Shown: positions 22,801-34,148 of the stretch, one piece after another | How positions within the stretch are numbered: position 1 is the first letter of the stretch | Layout of the letters: each line of letters opens with the position of its first letter | NCBI RefSeq assembly: GCF_026914265.1 | Contig: NC_069125.1 | Span: 7,336,117 to 7,400,116, forward strand | Direction: 5' to 3' | DNA: 64,000 nucleotides | Source: Mya arenaria | Taxonomy: Eukaryota; Mollusca; Bivalvia; Myida; Myidae | Notes under the pieces: generated by a model | Told to the model about the DNA's origin: nothing | Database searches by the model: none | What the model saw: the letters and a program-made list of their open reading frames with translations, nothing else | Position numbers and translations under genes: made by a program

Positions 22801-25800
22801 AGTATGTACAAGTGTTTGCTTATTTCAAAAAAGTACCTCCGATCTATGACCGGTTTCTCAACTTTCCTTTACCTGGGCTGGTATTCAATATTGGTCTTAA
22901 ATGGATCTAAGAACGATGTAGCCAATCGGATTACTGGTTATAAACTGACCAATATAGTGAATTAAGTCATATTGAATACCAATTTAAGTGTATATGATTA
23001 AAAGATATTATATACATTGTAATTCTACCGTAAGTTTTTGTTTGTAAAAACTAAATTGGATATGAAACAAATGTGCACTGGACGATAATGTTTAAAAAAG
23101 GAGAAATGTTTCGTATCAAGTAAAAAAATAAGGTCAAACTTACATTTCCTTTTTTCGAAATCATTTTTGTTATTTTTTCCTTTTGAAATTTGATTCTTAT
23201 ATTTCGATGGAAATTAATTAAGGTTACCCTTGGCTGCATTATCTTCTCGAAATCTGGGTAGATAAAATGAATGAGTCCGTTGGCGGCTCCCGGCAGCATC
23301 AGTGATCGTATGAAGATGGCCACTGTCAAAAAGAATGGTACTGTCGCCGTCACGTATATGACCTGAAATAATAGTTTCCATACATTCTCGTTATCTTCAT
23401 CTTCAATGAATTATTTTATAATCTGTGGTTTTGTTTGACTGATGGATTATTAAAGCAATAATAATGTTTAAAAACAACAAATATATATATACATGTATAC
23501 AGCCCAAACTCGCTATGTCGAAGTCGTTGTGACCTTTGGAAATACTTCGAGGAAACGATAATTCGATATATCCGACATAAAAACAACATGTCTAACAAAA
23601 CCCAATTTATTCGAAAAAAGGTTCGACATAAACAAACATCGAGATAACAGAGTTCGACATAGGGAGTTTCGACTTTTAACGACTGCATAACGATGAATAT
23701 TATACACATTACCACCGTGTATGTGCAGTGGTATGACATGGCACGGTTGTACTGTGAAACATGTAAATGCAGTCAAATATGTGTTAAAAAAATGCATTTA
23801 ACTTACCTTCTCTATGGATTTTATGCTCTTTATAAGGCCACAAAAGATAACAACTCTGATGATAACCAATGTACCGACATGTCGCCACTGAATATGGGAA
23901 AAGTCGGACATCCCGGACGATAACTCAAGAACATAATATCTGCAACAGAATGTGATACGAAACATATAAACAAGTTTATGTGATGCTTAATGTGCATTAA
24001 GAAAGTGGCAAGATACTTTTCATGAACTATTTATTATAAGATACTAACGACTTCACTTATATGGCAGTGTACAAGTGATATATACTTCTTTTAGTATATG
24101 GGATCATACCGAGAATAAATGTGTGTTTTAGTATAGAATAGCAATATATTTTACCGAGTAATGCACCAGGCAATTGTAACCACGGCCCCCAAGGTCCGGG
24201 GGTATACCCGGGATAGCCGAGGAAATGGGTCGTGTTTTTACCATCCCGGTGGCCCTGCAGTGCCGGGTGAATGCGGTGGTTTTGTATTCGCGCCAAATAT
24301 AGCGGGGAATGTGCCTTACTTAGGGTCCCTGGGGTGCGGGGGCATTTGGCGGGGATTTAACCATCGGTTCATCCCCGCAGGGCGTGGGTTTTACCCGGGC
24401 TTGGCTGGACCGAAAGTCAAAGTCCCCGCTATTCCCCGGACCTGAAGGGGCCGTGGTTACAATTGACTGGTGTATAAGCACCTAGTGTTTTATTAGTTGC
24501 TAAGCATTTGACATTTGGTGTTCACGAGGTGAAATATATTGCAATCTTACACTGAAATAAACATGTCTGTAACATTTCTGTTCACTCCTTATTTTTTAAG
24601 AATAAATTGAAAATTGATATAAAATTATTCGTGGAAAGTCGCGACAACATTTTTGCCGTATAACCTTATGTCGGAAAAATCAAGACTGACTATTATTTCT
24701 GACTCTGGGTGCGTTTACCTTTCGATTCGTACAGTGAAATTGGCTAGAATGCCAGAAACAGTAAAATGATATTTCATTTCTTTGTTTGAGTTTATCAATT
24801 CAAAATTAAGCGTTAATTTCCGATAAAGCCCCGAAAAGCATGAACTAAAATCATAAAAAGGTGACCCTTAAAATCACACCAAAAGTATGAAAGGAATAAT
24901 CATGGTTTATTTGAAGCTATTCAGTGCAATATTAGTAACTCCTCCCTGGGAACAGCTGAAACAGTTATCTATTTTCAGGATGTCTCAATCTTAGTATATT
25001 CAGCGGTTCGGAAGGACCAGAAGAAGAATGAATAAACTACAAATAATAACGTGCTTACTGCCAAAACTCTTCAGCTGAAGTCATGTTGGCTCCAAGGAGT
25101 TTTATCGCTGATGAAGTGGACGAGTTTCTCGCAATTCCTTCCGCTAAACTAGCCATCGAGTCAAATATAGTTGCATTCGAAAGAAGATGATCTGACAAAC
25201 CGGAATTAATTGCCATTGCATTGTCTGTGACATATGTGTCGTTACTCGTAAACAAAGAGGAATTGGTGATACTTTGAGACACATTTGAAGCAAGTTCAAA
25301 ACTGTTTTCGAGATCTCTGCAAGTAAGGGTGTTCCAAGGGTTATCACAATGGGTCCATGGAAGTGTCTCCCGGAAGGAGTTGAGGAGGAAATCAATGATC
25401 CAACATCGCAGGACGGTGGTACCAATCATCCAGAGAGAGTACGCAAGGACAATGGTTATACCGATACCTAAAAGAATAAAAGAGTAAGCCTTTATTTTAA
25501 TACAGCAGACCAGGTCCGGTATTCTTAAAGCATTCTAAGTTATTTCTTACCTGAAGTCAAATTCCTAAAATCTTCTTAGTCAAATATAAAGAAATGTTAG
25601 GTATTTCTTACAAAAAAGTTCGTATATAACATCAAATTAATGAGAATGATTAGATCTTCTTCATTAATTGTATCATATGACCAATATTTTCACCACAACT
25701 TTCATTCCTTAAGTGGAATAGGAAAATAACTTAAGTTACGAATTGACTTAAAATGTTTTATGAATAGCGGCCCAGACAGCTGTGGGATTCACTCATTTGG

Positions 25801-28800
25801 CATCAAAATGAACAATCTTTTAAATCAACACTAATTTGGATATTTAATATTAACTAGTTAAACTGTTTTCTTTCATGATAATGTTGATGTTGGCTAAAAT
25901 TTATCAATACTTCAGAGAACCATGAATAATGAATATCCAAGTTACAGTCCGAACATACCTAATTAAAAGTAATAGACCATTGGTTCTTGGCCAATCTTGA
26001 CCGACAAACATGAGTCTTGCACACGCCACACCGTCTTACCATTGTAAACGTTCCAAGTAATTTTAAGGCATTGCAAAACAAAAAATTCAAGATATCTATA
26101 TTACTAAAAAGGATGTAATAAGTACGTGAAACATTGTATTCATACTGAAGAAACCAGCGAAACATGTTGACATTATTTCTAAGCAAAAGGTGACTTATTT
26201 TGCTTTATTCAAGAAGGTAAATTAATACCGATCCATATTAGAATATGAAGATTGTTTTTCCAAGATAAATTCAAAGAAATAATGTCTTTCTTTTTCATTT
26301 ATTTCATTCGAAAGTCGTTTGATTTAAATGTTTTTCTTTCATGCTTTACGATGAAATATGGGGTTTTAACAGTGAAATAACAACAGTGAAAATATCAATT
26401 TGATATTTTCACTGCAAAATAAGGAGTGAAAATATCAATTATCAGAACTACCTTTAAAATCCTTTGGTGTTACATGTACTTGCCTTGGTCAAAACAGAAC
26501 ACTGGACTTCAGTAAATTATGTCAAAACATGTTAAAAATATATTATAAATTTAAATAAATATATAATTGGAAATTAACAACTTACCGTTTATTACCGGTT
26601 ATCCCGTTTATCAAACAGTTTACTGATCTTTGAAGCTGAATGTTCGAACATTTGCTTTCATTCCAAACAAATTACAGACAAAAACAACTGTTCGAACATA
26701 AATAAAATTTTATAGCATCGTTCAAATGTATTTTGAACTGTTAACCGTTGTAGTACGTAAAATGAGCTTCCTGGAGAATTCACACAACAATTTACAGATA
26801 GATCGGATATTTTTTACCCCACCCACATCTCAAAATGTGTCAACAAACTAGCGTGTCATTTACTCTTCTGGAAAACAAACATTTTAAAGCGAAACAGACT
26901 GGTCTCTGACAGTAAGATGACTGAATATTAACTTACTATAAAAACACGCGTATATGCAGTCTTAAACTAAGAAGAATGGTTAAAATCCAATGAGTATCCA
27001 CATTTGTTTTGCTAACACATTTGACCTTCCAAATTTTCATTCTATAAATAGCGGCGTAGTAATCTGGTTAAAATAAAAAGTGTTTTCATTATTTTTTGGA
27101 ACATGTGTGCACTAATAATACTTCATTTTTTACTGTTCATAAAGCTTTGCAATAAAAAACGAGCGAATATTAAGCTATAAGAATGAATAGCAGAGAACTA
27201 TTTCTCAGCAAACCAAAAGTGGAAAAGTTGACAGCTATAATTATGCATGAGGGGCGCCCCACGGGTAGCGGCGTAAAGCCCACCCTTTTCAAAAAAGGGG
27301 GTGATTCAGAAATAAATAAAAAACAAATAAAACTCCGAAAATAAGCATAAAAGAAACAGAAAATTTGTTTATTTCAGTGTAAGATCGTATTTAATTTCAC
27401 TCGTGATCATAAAAAAACTACATTTTCACTCGTGGCTTCGCCACTCGTGAAAATATGTTTTTCTATGACACTCGTGAAATAAAATACGATCTTACACTGA
27501 AATAAATAAATATCCTCTATATATTTGCTTTTAGCTTTTTAAACCCCTTTACATTTTGTTTAATTATAGGATTTTTTTAGTTATGTTTCCCAGGGGCGGT
27601 CCCATAAATTTGACGTCAGAGTGGTTGCACCTTAGGAGCCAATAGGATGTCAATGTGGAAAGAGGGTTTTGAGTGTACTTCCTCTAGAAAAGTTTGGCTT
27701 TTATTTCAGTCAAAAGTGGTGCATTTCGGTGTAATTAATGCAATCTTTTCTTTACCATATAGAAATTAACTGTTCACTTCGACAATTTTAAAGGGACTGT
27801 ACACCAGTTTGGCACCAAAAAAAGTTTTTTTTTCTGTAACGATTCTCAGGACAATTATTTAATAGAATGTGTTACGCGTTGATATCATAATTTAAAAAAA
27901 ATAATACCAAAATGTAATAAAAAAAATACAAAAAAAATTGTGTCGGAGCTGTGTTGCTGTCCAGCGTCGCATGGGCTACAAAGGTTACTGTACTTGGGTG
28001 ACATAATTAAGCTATAAACCTATCTCGGTAATATCACGTGATAACATCGACCAGCCAATCACGCATAAGGAATGAATTCTAGTAGGTAGACATACCCAGT
28101 AATCTTTTTAAATGGAAAAATACGAAATATCTGCTAAACTTAAAAAAATTGTAAACTATGTGGTACTTCAGCTAGTAAGCTTCAATGCATTGTACACATT
28201 AATACCAAGTTTATGACAGTTTTCGACAATTATCTTCTTTTTTCTTGCAAATTGAAAATCTGGTGCACAGTTGCTTTAAGGTCGGGCGCTGAAACTGATA
28301 GTGTTTCCCATTATGCTTCAAGATCGGACAGGTTATCAAAACAAGCTGACAACCCGGATTTGTAATTATATTCCAGAAATAATAGTCATAAACAGAGACG
28401 GTGATATTGATAACAGAGAGAATAGTGTGGATAGTTTAAGTGCTTTAACCCCTGTAAAATGATATCTTAATGTCTTGTTTATAGCGAATGCTTGTCCATC
28501 TTCAAAAGAAGTGTCATGCGAAATGATTGGTTTATTCATAGTAGACAGCTGATGTTAATTTCAATGAAATATTTTGCTTTATAAAAGGGGGTTGATGTAT
28601 ATCTCATAGAAACTTGATGATATTGTATAACATGTAAATTAACTGTACGCAATTTTGAAACGAGTGATTCTTGAACCCACACACTTAATATATACCAAAT
28701 TTTATTATATACCCATCATAAATCCACACACAATACATGTCGCAAATAACGGTAGTCCGTATTCCACTCCAGTACACTACGGTCGTATTCCACTCTTGTG

Positions 28801-31546
28801 ACGTCACGTCATAACAAGTATCGTTGCGCGATGTTAAAATGACGTCATAAAACAAAATAGCGCGTCGTTAAAATGACATTAATTGCGAAAAACATGTGGC
28901 TTTTAAGTGATCTAGCCAGTAATGTATATAATAAAAGGGTTATTAGTACTGCGTTGTGATTCGCTTGCGCCTCTTAAAATCTAAATCTGCAAAAATCCAC
29001 TCGAGTCGAATACAACCTCCCGGATCAAAACGTAGTACTTATAACCCTATTATATATTTAAAGTAATATAATTAATTCATCAGCTGCGCTGCGACTTTCA
29101 ATTTTTTTTTTAAATTGCGTCACTAACACAGTTCGAAGTCGACGACTTTAACGACAATATTTGAACATTTATATATCTACCCTACATGGTGCAATCTTTC
29201 ATTAAATTAATTGTATTACTGACATTCAAATCATTTTTCCCTCAAAAGTTGCTATTTGCCATTCTTTTTTACAGTCACGTCGCATTCAAGTGTTGTCGAT
29301 ATAACTACATTGTATTCCATTAAATGTTCAGGACAGTGATGTAGGTTAAAGTTAATCAGTACAAGTTAATGAATTATTCATGGGCTTAAGTGCTCTGGGC
29401 AGTGATCTTAAAGTGAGTACAAAAGGTTTAAACGGAAGTCATTGCAAATCGCCATGTTGATATTTGTGCACATATTTAATAAGATATGTCCGAAAACAAT
29501 TAAGTTTTAAATAAGTTAAGTAAGTCAGTACAAGTGAATGAATTATTCATGGGCGCATCATTTAGATTACCATGCTACAATGTCAAAGTCAAGAGGAAGG
29601 CCATGCCTATTTGGATCTAATTTCAGGAAAACAGTTGCAGACAAATGGCATTATCTATGCAAGGTCACGCTTAATACATTCAAAACAGTCAGAAGTTTCA
29701 GTTATATTTAAGTCCGTTCCAACTAAAGTTCTATAACAAATAGTATATTCAGCAAATGCTTATGGAAGCGTTTTCTCCCTAATGGATTATCGAAGTTCTT
29801 TGGCCAGATTGTTCATACAGTTAATTCAACCATAACATATACACAAGATCAAAGGGATACCAAAGCTAATGCTTGTTGTTTTAAAGTCGAGAAGGGACAT
29901 AACTCAACTATTGTTAAAGTAAGGGTTATGTGCCCCACTACAAAGTGTATATTGTCTCTGGCCACATGTCGTGGTGAATGCAAAACGGTTCTAAGTAACT
30001 TTAAATAAAAAAGAAGATAGAAAATGTTCGCTTTCACCCCTCGATGTGTTTATTTTTTGTATTGGAATAATTTGAACGTGTTTGTTATATTGCTTAGGTA
30101 GTTGTCGCACGCTTGAGGCGCCGCGAAGACTATTACATCGACTTCTTTGGATGAAAGGGACAAACATAAATGTGCAAACTATTATTTTACTGTTGGTTTA
30201 CTTATTTGTTTGACTGATAGGTGGCAACTAGTTATTTTAATGTATATGTTGTCTGTTTAGTTGTTTTGTAATGCACTAGTCAATTGTAACCACGGCCCTT
30301 CAGCAGGGATTTTGACTTTCGGTCCAGCCAAGCCCGGGTACAAACCCCGCCCTGCGGGGACGAACTGATGGTAAAATTCCTGCCAAATGTCCCGCACCCC
30401 AGGGACCCTAGGTAAGTCCCATTTCTCGCTAAATTTTGTGCGAATACAAAACCACCGCATTCACCCGGCACTGCGAGGCAACCTGGAAGGTAAAACACGT
30501 CCCATTTCCCAGGCTATCCCCGGTATACCCCTGGGCCTTTGGCGGGGGGGGGGGGCGTGGTTACAATTGACTGGTACATAAGTATGTGTGTTTTTCGTTT
30601 AGTGTTTGTAGGTAACTTCTTCTTTTGAGCAGGGTCTTCGTTAATCAGTTGGTTTCTAGTATATAGCAAATGGTCAATTTTCTATTTTTTATAAGTTTTA
30701 CCTCGAAACATAGGACAGATATCCCAGATCCTGTACGGGCCTCTTCCGGAAAACTTTGAAACCGAGTATTCCAGGAAATAAAGGGGAAATCCACACAGCA
30801 CTATCATAACAACAAAAGGTATGAGAAATGCACCTGAAATAAAATTAGAAAGAACATTATCCGCGAGCTAATACGCGCGCTTTTGTTATGAACGTTATAT
30901 TATGCATTAAAGCTGCACTCTCGCAAATTTGCCGTTTTGACAATGTTTTATATATTGTTTTTGTCTTGGAACGAGCCACTTTTTGCAAATATCTGCAAAC
31001 CTATGATATAAGACTGCTGACAAAAGATCATTTCACAAATTTTCATATTTCCGTTCGAAAATTAATGTTTAATGGCTAACGATTTAAGAAAAGTGCATAA
31101 AACATCATTTTTAAAACTTATACGAGTGTATGAACATCTACGATGTCAGCATTCTTATTTGACTGGTTTCCATGCATTTTCGCATAAATTGGCTCGTTCC
31201 ACGACAAAAAATAAAAAGTTGTCAAAACGGTCAATTTGTGAGAATGCAGTGTAAGATGTGTTGGATTTTGCAAATTACGTAAAATTTCAAACACAAAAAT
31301 AGTAAAATTTAGAGATATAAATTCATTCTGACCTCCACCATTTCTGTATGCGAGGAATGGGAACCTCCAAAAGTCAGACATGCCGATGGAAAATCCTAAA
31401 AGAGTCATGTAAGTGCTACATGTGGATGAAAACAACATTCTGCTCCTCGGAGTTGTGCCACTGTTGTATTCGTCCTCAGCATGGCCAAGCATGGCCTCTA
31501 TTTCAACTGGCTTCTCCATATCTGACGATTTAATCTGTTTCTTCAT
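16872..31546 (-). CDS. SLC6-family transporter, divergent, complete
   Basis: Twelve-pass plasma-membrane symporter of the neurotransmitter/amino-acid transporter family. Exons in order are 31333-31546, 30702-30833, 25059-25467, 23807-23939, 23228-23362, 22641-22744, 22105-22229, 20326-20438, 19737-19859, 18717-18816, 17486-17586 and 16872-17051. Phase fits at every junction and gives 622 residues, a normal family length. TM1 has DFWRFPFLAYRNGGGAF. Extracellular loop 2 has the disulfide pair in CDNPWNTLTC and about six N-X-S/T sites. Other hallmarks are LPGAANGL, TFYTLGFGWGG (TM6), VCFSVLGNMA (TM7), GIDGQ (TM8), YGMDRFNEDVQMMIG and YVPPSYGEYVYP (before TM12). Several ion-site residues are non-canonical (see findings). 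Intron 6 begins with GC, not GT. In exon 11 the donor at 17485-17484 is required, since reading through meets a stop. The start is the first ATG of exon 1; an upstream exon cannot be excluded. Substrate unknown. Confidence 0.92.
17152..17325. mobile_element. Pogo/Tigger-like MITE, family 1 (copy C)
   Basis: It carries CAGGCGAACCCCGTTGGCTC at the left and GAGCCAACGGATTTCGACTG at the right, with TA on the left flank. It lies in the last SLC6 intron. Confidence 0.7.
17614..17994. mobile_element. Dispersed element with CRE-like sites (copy A)
   Basis: It shares nearly its whole length with 28701-29048. The right part is palindromic: AGGGTTATTAGTACTGCGTT at about 17848 and AACGCAGTACTAATAACCCT at about 17975-17994. 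Two perfect TGACGTCA palindromes lie at 17712-17719 and 17753-17760. It sits in the SLC6 intron just upstream of exon 11. Confidence 0.75.
18071..18416. mobile_element. TTAA-flanked foldback MITE (copy 2 of 6)
   Basis: Ends are TTAAAGCTGCACTCTCACAG and CTGTGAGAGTGCAGCTTTAA. Arms complement each other through the GCTGACAAAAATC / TTTTTGTCAGCAGTC block. It lies in an SLC6 intron. Confidence 0.9.
19333..19525. mobile_element. Short foldback MITE with TA flanks
   Basis: Left arm TGGTGGCATATTACTGCCAT and right arm CGGCAGTTATATGCCACCA are near complements. TA flanks both sides, and the centre is AT-rich with TTCGCGA blocks. About 193 bp, in an SLC6 intron. Confidence 0.75.
20464..20632. repeat. Dispersed repeat, first of an adjacent pair
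   Basis: AGTTTATAAAGGTCTGCCCG ... CACATCCCCAAGTGTGACTT ... GGGATATTCGCCAAA matches 20684-20840 (GGGTTTATTAAGGTTTGCCT ... CACATCCCCTAGTGTGACTG ... GTATATTCGCCAAA). Both lie directly upstream of SLC6 exon 8. Confidence 0.75.
20684..20840. repeat. Dispersed repeat, second of an adjacent pair
   Basis: Direct-orientation relative of 20464-20632, separated by about 50 bases. The two differ by numerous substitutions, so the duplication or double insertion is not recent. Confidence 0.75.
21686..22096. mobile_element. TTAA-flanked dispersed element, second family (copy B)
   Basis: It starts TTAAAGATGCACTCTTACTT and ends AATAGTGTCACTTTAA, the reverse orientation of 4764-5138. It ends nine bases before the donor side of SLC6 exon 7. 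Confidence 0.65.
22397..22570. mobile_element. Pogo/Tigger-like MITE, family 2
   Basis: The left end CAGTCAAAACTCGTTATGTC is matched by the complementary right end GACATAGCGAGTTTCGA. The interior includes an ATTCGATATAACCGAA block. It lies in an SLC6 intron. Confidence 0.75.
22875..22980. repeat. Dispersed repeat, inverted relative of 10557-10660
   Basis: CTGGTATTCAATATTGGTCT at the left and CATATTGAATACCA at the right suggest a small terminal-inverted-repeat element of about 105 bp. Confidence 0.6.
23500..23674. mobile_element. Pogo/Tigger-like MITE, family 2
   Basis: CAGCCCAAACTCGCTATGTC at the left, after TA, and GACATAGGGAGTTTCGACTT at the right. It lies in an SLC6 intron. Confidence 0.75.
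24162..24474. mobile_element. GC-rich TWA-type MITE (copy 1 of 7)
   Basis: Terminal repeats TGCACCAGGCAATTGTAACC and GGTTACAATTGACTGGTGTA are flanked by TAA on both sides. The 3-bp TWA duplication is characteristic of PIF/Harbinger insertion. The body is much more GC-rich than its surroundings, with GGGG-rich blocks. It lies in the SLC6 intron between exons 3 and 4. The apparent open frame inside is shared with other copies and is not a gene. Confidence 0.85.
25509..25777. mobile_element. Foldback element in SLC6 intron 2
   Basis: The left ACCAGGTCCGGTATTCTTAA and the right TTATGAATAGCGGCCCAG form an imperfect inverted pair around an AT-rich centre with AAGTTATTT / AAATAACTT blocks. Confidence 0.45.
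27368..27508. mobile_element. CACTCGTGAAA foldback repeat
   Basis: TTTCAGTGTAAGATCGTATT and AATACGATCTTACACTGAAA are inverted, with CACTCGTGGCTTCGCCACTC at the centre. It lies in SLC6 intron 2 (25468-30701), which otherwise holds only repeats. Confidence 0.75.
27788..28279. mobile_element. TTAA-flanked MITE, third family
   Basis: It starts TTAAAGGGACTGTACACCAG and ends CTGGTGCACAGTTGCTTTAA, with terminal complementarity through ACCAG...CTGGT. It lies in SLC6 intron 2. Confidence 0.65.
28701..29048. mobile_element. Dispersed element with CRE-like sites (copy B)
   Basis: Relative of 17614-17994, same orientation, with TGACGTCA at 28799-28806 and 28840-28847. The terminal AGGGTTATTAGTACTGCGTT and ACTTATAACCCT are inverted. 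Confidence 0.75.
30272..30578. mobile_element. GC-rich TWA-type MITE (copy 2 of 7, reverse)
   Basis: Ends TGCACTAGTCAATTGTAACC and GGTTACAATTGACTGGTACA are flanked by TAA on both sides. It lies next to SLC6 exon 2. Confidence 0.85.
30907..31254. mobile_element. TTAA-flanked foldback MITE (copy 3 of 6)
   Basis: It starts TTAAAGCTGCACTCTCGCAA. The right end is decayed to TTTGTGAGAATGCAGTGTAA. It lies in SLC6 intron 1. Confidence 0.8.
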
Positions 31547-31632
31547 TTCTTCTTGCTTTATATTCCTAAAATTCGGAAGACTTCTTAAGATGTTTTGTTA
31601 CCTTCAAATGGTCACACTCAAAATGCTTTCAA

Positions 31633-32298
31633 TATTAAGTCGGAGCAATCTATATTAGATCCAATATTAAGAAACTGAAACATTGAAGTCAGAGCGATCT
31701 ATATTAGATCCAATATTAAGAAACTGAAACATTAAAGTCGGAGCAATCTATATTAGATCAAATATTAAGAAACTGAAACATTGAAGTCGGAGCAATCTAT
31801 ATTAGATCCAATATTAAGAAACTGAAACATTAAAGTCGGAGCAATCTATATTAGATCCAATATTAAGAAACTGAAACATTGAAGTCGGAGCGATCTATAT
31901 TAGATCCAATATTAAGAAACTGAAACATTAAAGTCGGAGCAATCTATATTAGATCCAATATTAAGAAACTGAATCATTTAAGTCGGAGCAATCTATATTA
32001 GATCCAATATTAAGAAACTGAAACATTGAAGTCGGAGCGATCTATATTAGATCCAATATTAAGAAACTGAATCATTAAAGTCGGAGCAATCTATATTAGA
32101 TCCAATATTAAGAAACTGAAACATTGAAGTCGGAGCGATCTATATTAGATCCAATATTAAGAAACTGAAACATTAAAGTCGGAGCAATCTATATTAGATC
32201 CAATATTAAGAAACTGAATCATTTAAGTCGGAGCAATCTATATTAGATCCAATATTAAGAAACTGAAACATTAAAGTCGGAGCGATCTATATTAGATT
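31633..32298. repeat. 49-bp tandem repeat, about 13.5 units
   Basis: Each unit contains CGGAGCAATCTATATTAGAT and CCAATATTAAGAAACTGAAA. Units ending GAAG-TCGGAGCG and AAAG-TCGGAGCA tend to alternate, so there is a partial 98-bp dimer pattern. It begins about 90 bases upstream of the predicted SLC6 start codon. Confidence 0.97.
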
Positions 32299-33225
32299 CA
32301 TGTTTTAAAGTATCGTTTTTAAAATGCTCTTCTCATATTTATTCATAACCATTTTAAAACACATTTACAATATTCCATTTAGAATGTTTCTGTTCGCATT
32401 TGTCAGTAGAAATTTCAATTGCACTTTCAAAACATAATATAATACAACAATATTAACTTGATTTACTTGTCTAGTACCACTGCAGCTGTTACTACGTAAA
32501 TGATTATGTGATATCATCAGTTACATATGTAAATCATCCGTGTACTATAATAATCTGAATGATGTGAATTCATTGCATACGCACTGTATGACGCAACCAC
32601 TGAAACTTAATTTATATTATGAACACAAACACACCTGGTCAACGCACACCTTCAGCACTGGCAGTGTTACCGTTAAATTGAGGTATGCGTCCTTCGGCGT
32701 TGATCAAATTGAATGTAGGTAGGGTCATTTTTGTACGTTTTACCATATGGCGTGAGACCACAGTTATTGTTACTATATGTTTCATATAGACACTAACCTG
32801 GCTTTTGACTTTATACACATCCCAATTGAAAAACAAAGACATGGCATCTCTGGAACAATTCAAGACACAAAATATAATCACAAGAAAACACCATGTTGAC
32901 CATTGACCCGACTGTCAAAATTGAGTTCAAATACATAACCCTTCCGCCAAGGAGTCAATCGGCTACAAACAACTAATTTTCAGACTTCCACAAGCTATGA
33001 TTTTTCCAATATTTACTCTAAAAACTATCAATTTCTGCAATAGAGTGTCAAATTCAGTCAAGTTCTCTGCAAAAAGAACATTTTTTGATTCTTTTTCATT
33101 CAATTATAATAAAATATTGATACTTGAACACAAGCACTCTTTTTTTCTGTATTCTGTATTCACATCCGGATCTTCGGTCAACGGGGGGCAGATAACTGTG
33201 GTCTTGAGCCTGTTGTCGACAACAA

Positions 33226-33677
33226 CAGTGTGTGTATACCACGTGATAAACTGCGTCATAAATACTTCGTCGGAAGGCAACATTTTGCTTCGAATAAAGA
33301 CTTTAAACAAAGATTAGTTCTCCATTTATTCACCATTTTAAATGAAAAAAGCGCAGTCTACAGCGCTTACGGACCCCCGCCATCGGTCTTTTACCAGAGT
33401 TTGATTGGGGGTTTAGTTTCTTTAAACACTTCGACAAACCTTTTCACAATACGGCCGTCTGAAGGAGCACTGTCAAAAATATTTTGGAAACGGGTTTGTC
33501 GAAGTGTTTGATGAAACTAATCAAATTATCAAACTTCGGTAATAAAATAAAGGCGTGGCATTTAAAATGGTGTAGTAAAAGAAAAGTTATCTTTGATTTA
33601 AGTCTTCATTTTAAGCCAAATGTTGCCTTCCGACGTAGCATATGTGACGTAATTTATAACGTGGTATACACACACTG
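33226..33677. mobile_element. CAGTGTG-ended foldback element (copy 1)
   Basis: The left CAGTGTGTGTATACCACGTG and the right ACGTGGTATACACACACTG are terminal repeats of about 65 bp. A second inner hairpin pairs AACACTTCGACAAACC with GGTTTGTCGAAGTGTT. A close relative lies at 39143-39628. Confidence 0.85.
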
Positions 33678-33975
33678 AACAAGAGCTCATAGTTCCATCT
33701 TAAATTGAACAATCTGCTTGAAAAAGCAGTTTTGGTGTGTTCAAAATAATAACAAATAAGCTGCACGTATCATGATCACAACGTTGATCGACAATGACAA
33801 GAAATGTAAAAATGGCACACTCTCAAACGCTGGATGTACATCCCCATCATTATTGAATTTTAGCTGAAATCGTTTTAGAAGCTTTAGTTTAATTATGAGT
33901 GGATGTTTGGTTTTGTACCAAGAACTTGACAGCAGAGTACTTGACACATGGAATAAATGCTTATTGATTGAAGTA

Positions 33976-34148
33976 CAGTCAAAACTCGCTATGTCGAACT
34001 CTGTTTTCTCAATGTTCTGGTTATGTCAAAGTTTTTCGAATGTATTGGGTTTAGTTATGTACTGTTTGTTGTTCGGTTATGTCGAATGTTCGTTATCTCG
34101 AAGTAGTTCCCGAGGTCAAAACGACTTCGACATAGCGAGTTTTGACTG
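33976..34148. mobile_element. Pogo/Tigger-like MITE, family 2
   Basis: CAGTCAAAACTCGCTATGTC and GACATAGCGAGTTTTGACTG are perfect complements over 20 bases. TA is on the left flank. Confidence 0.85.

Noticed and set aside
24057..24296. 79-codon minus-strand frame
   Set aside because: It lies mostly in the MITE at 24162-24474 and has no supporting context.
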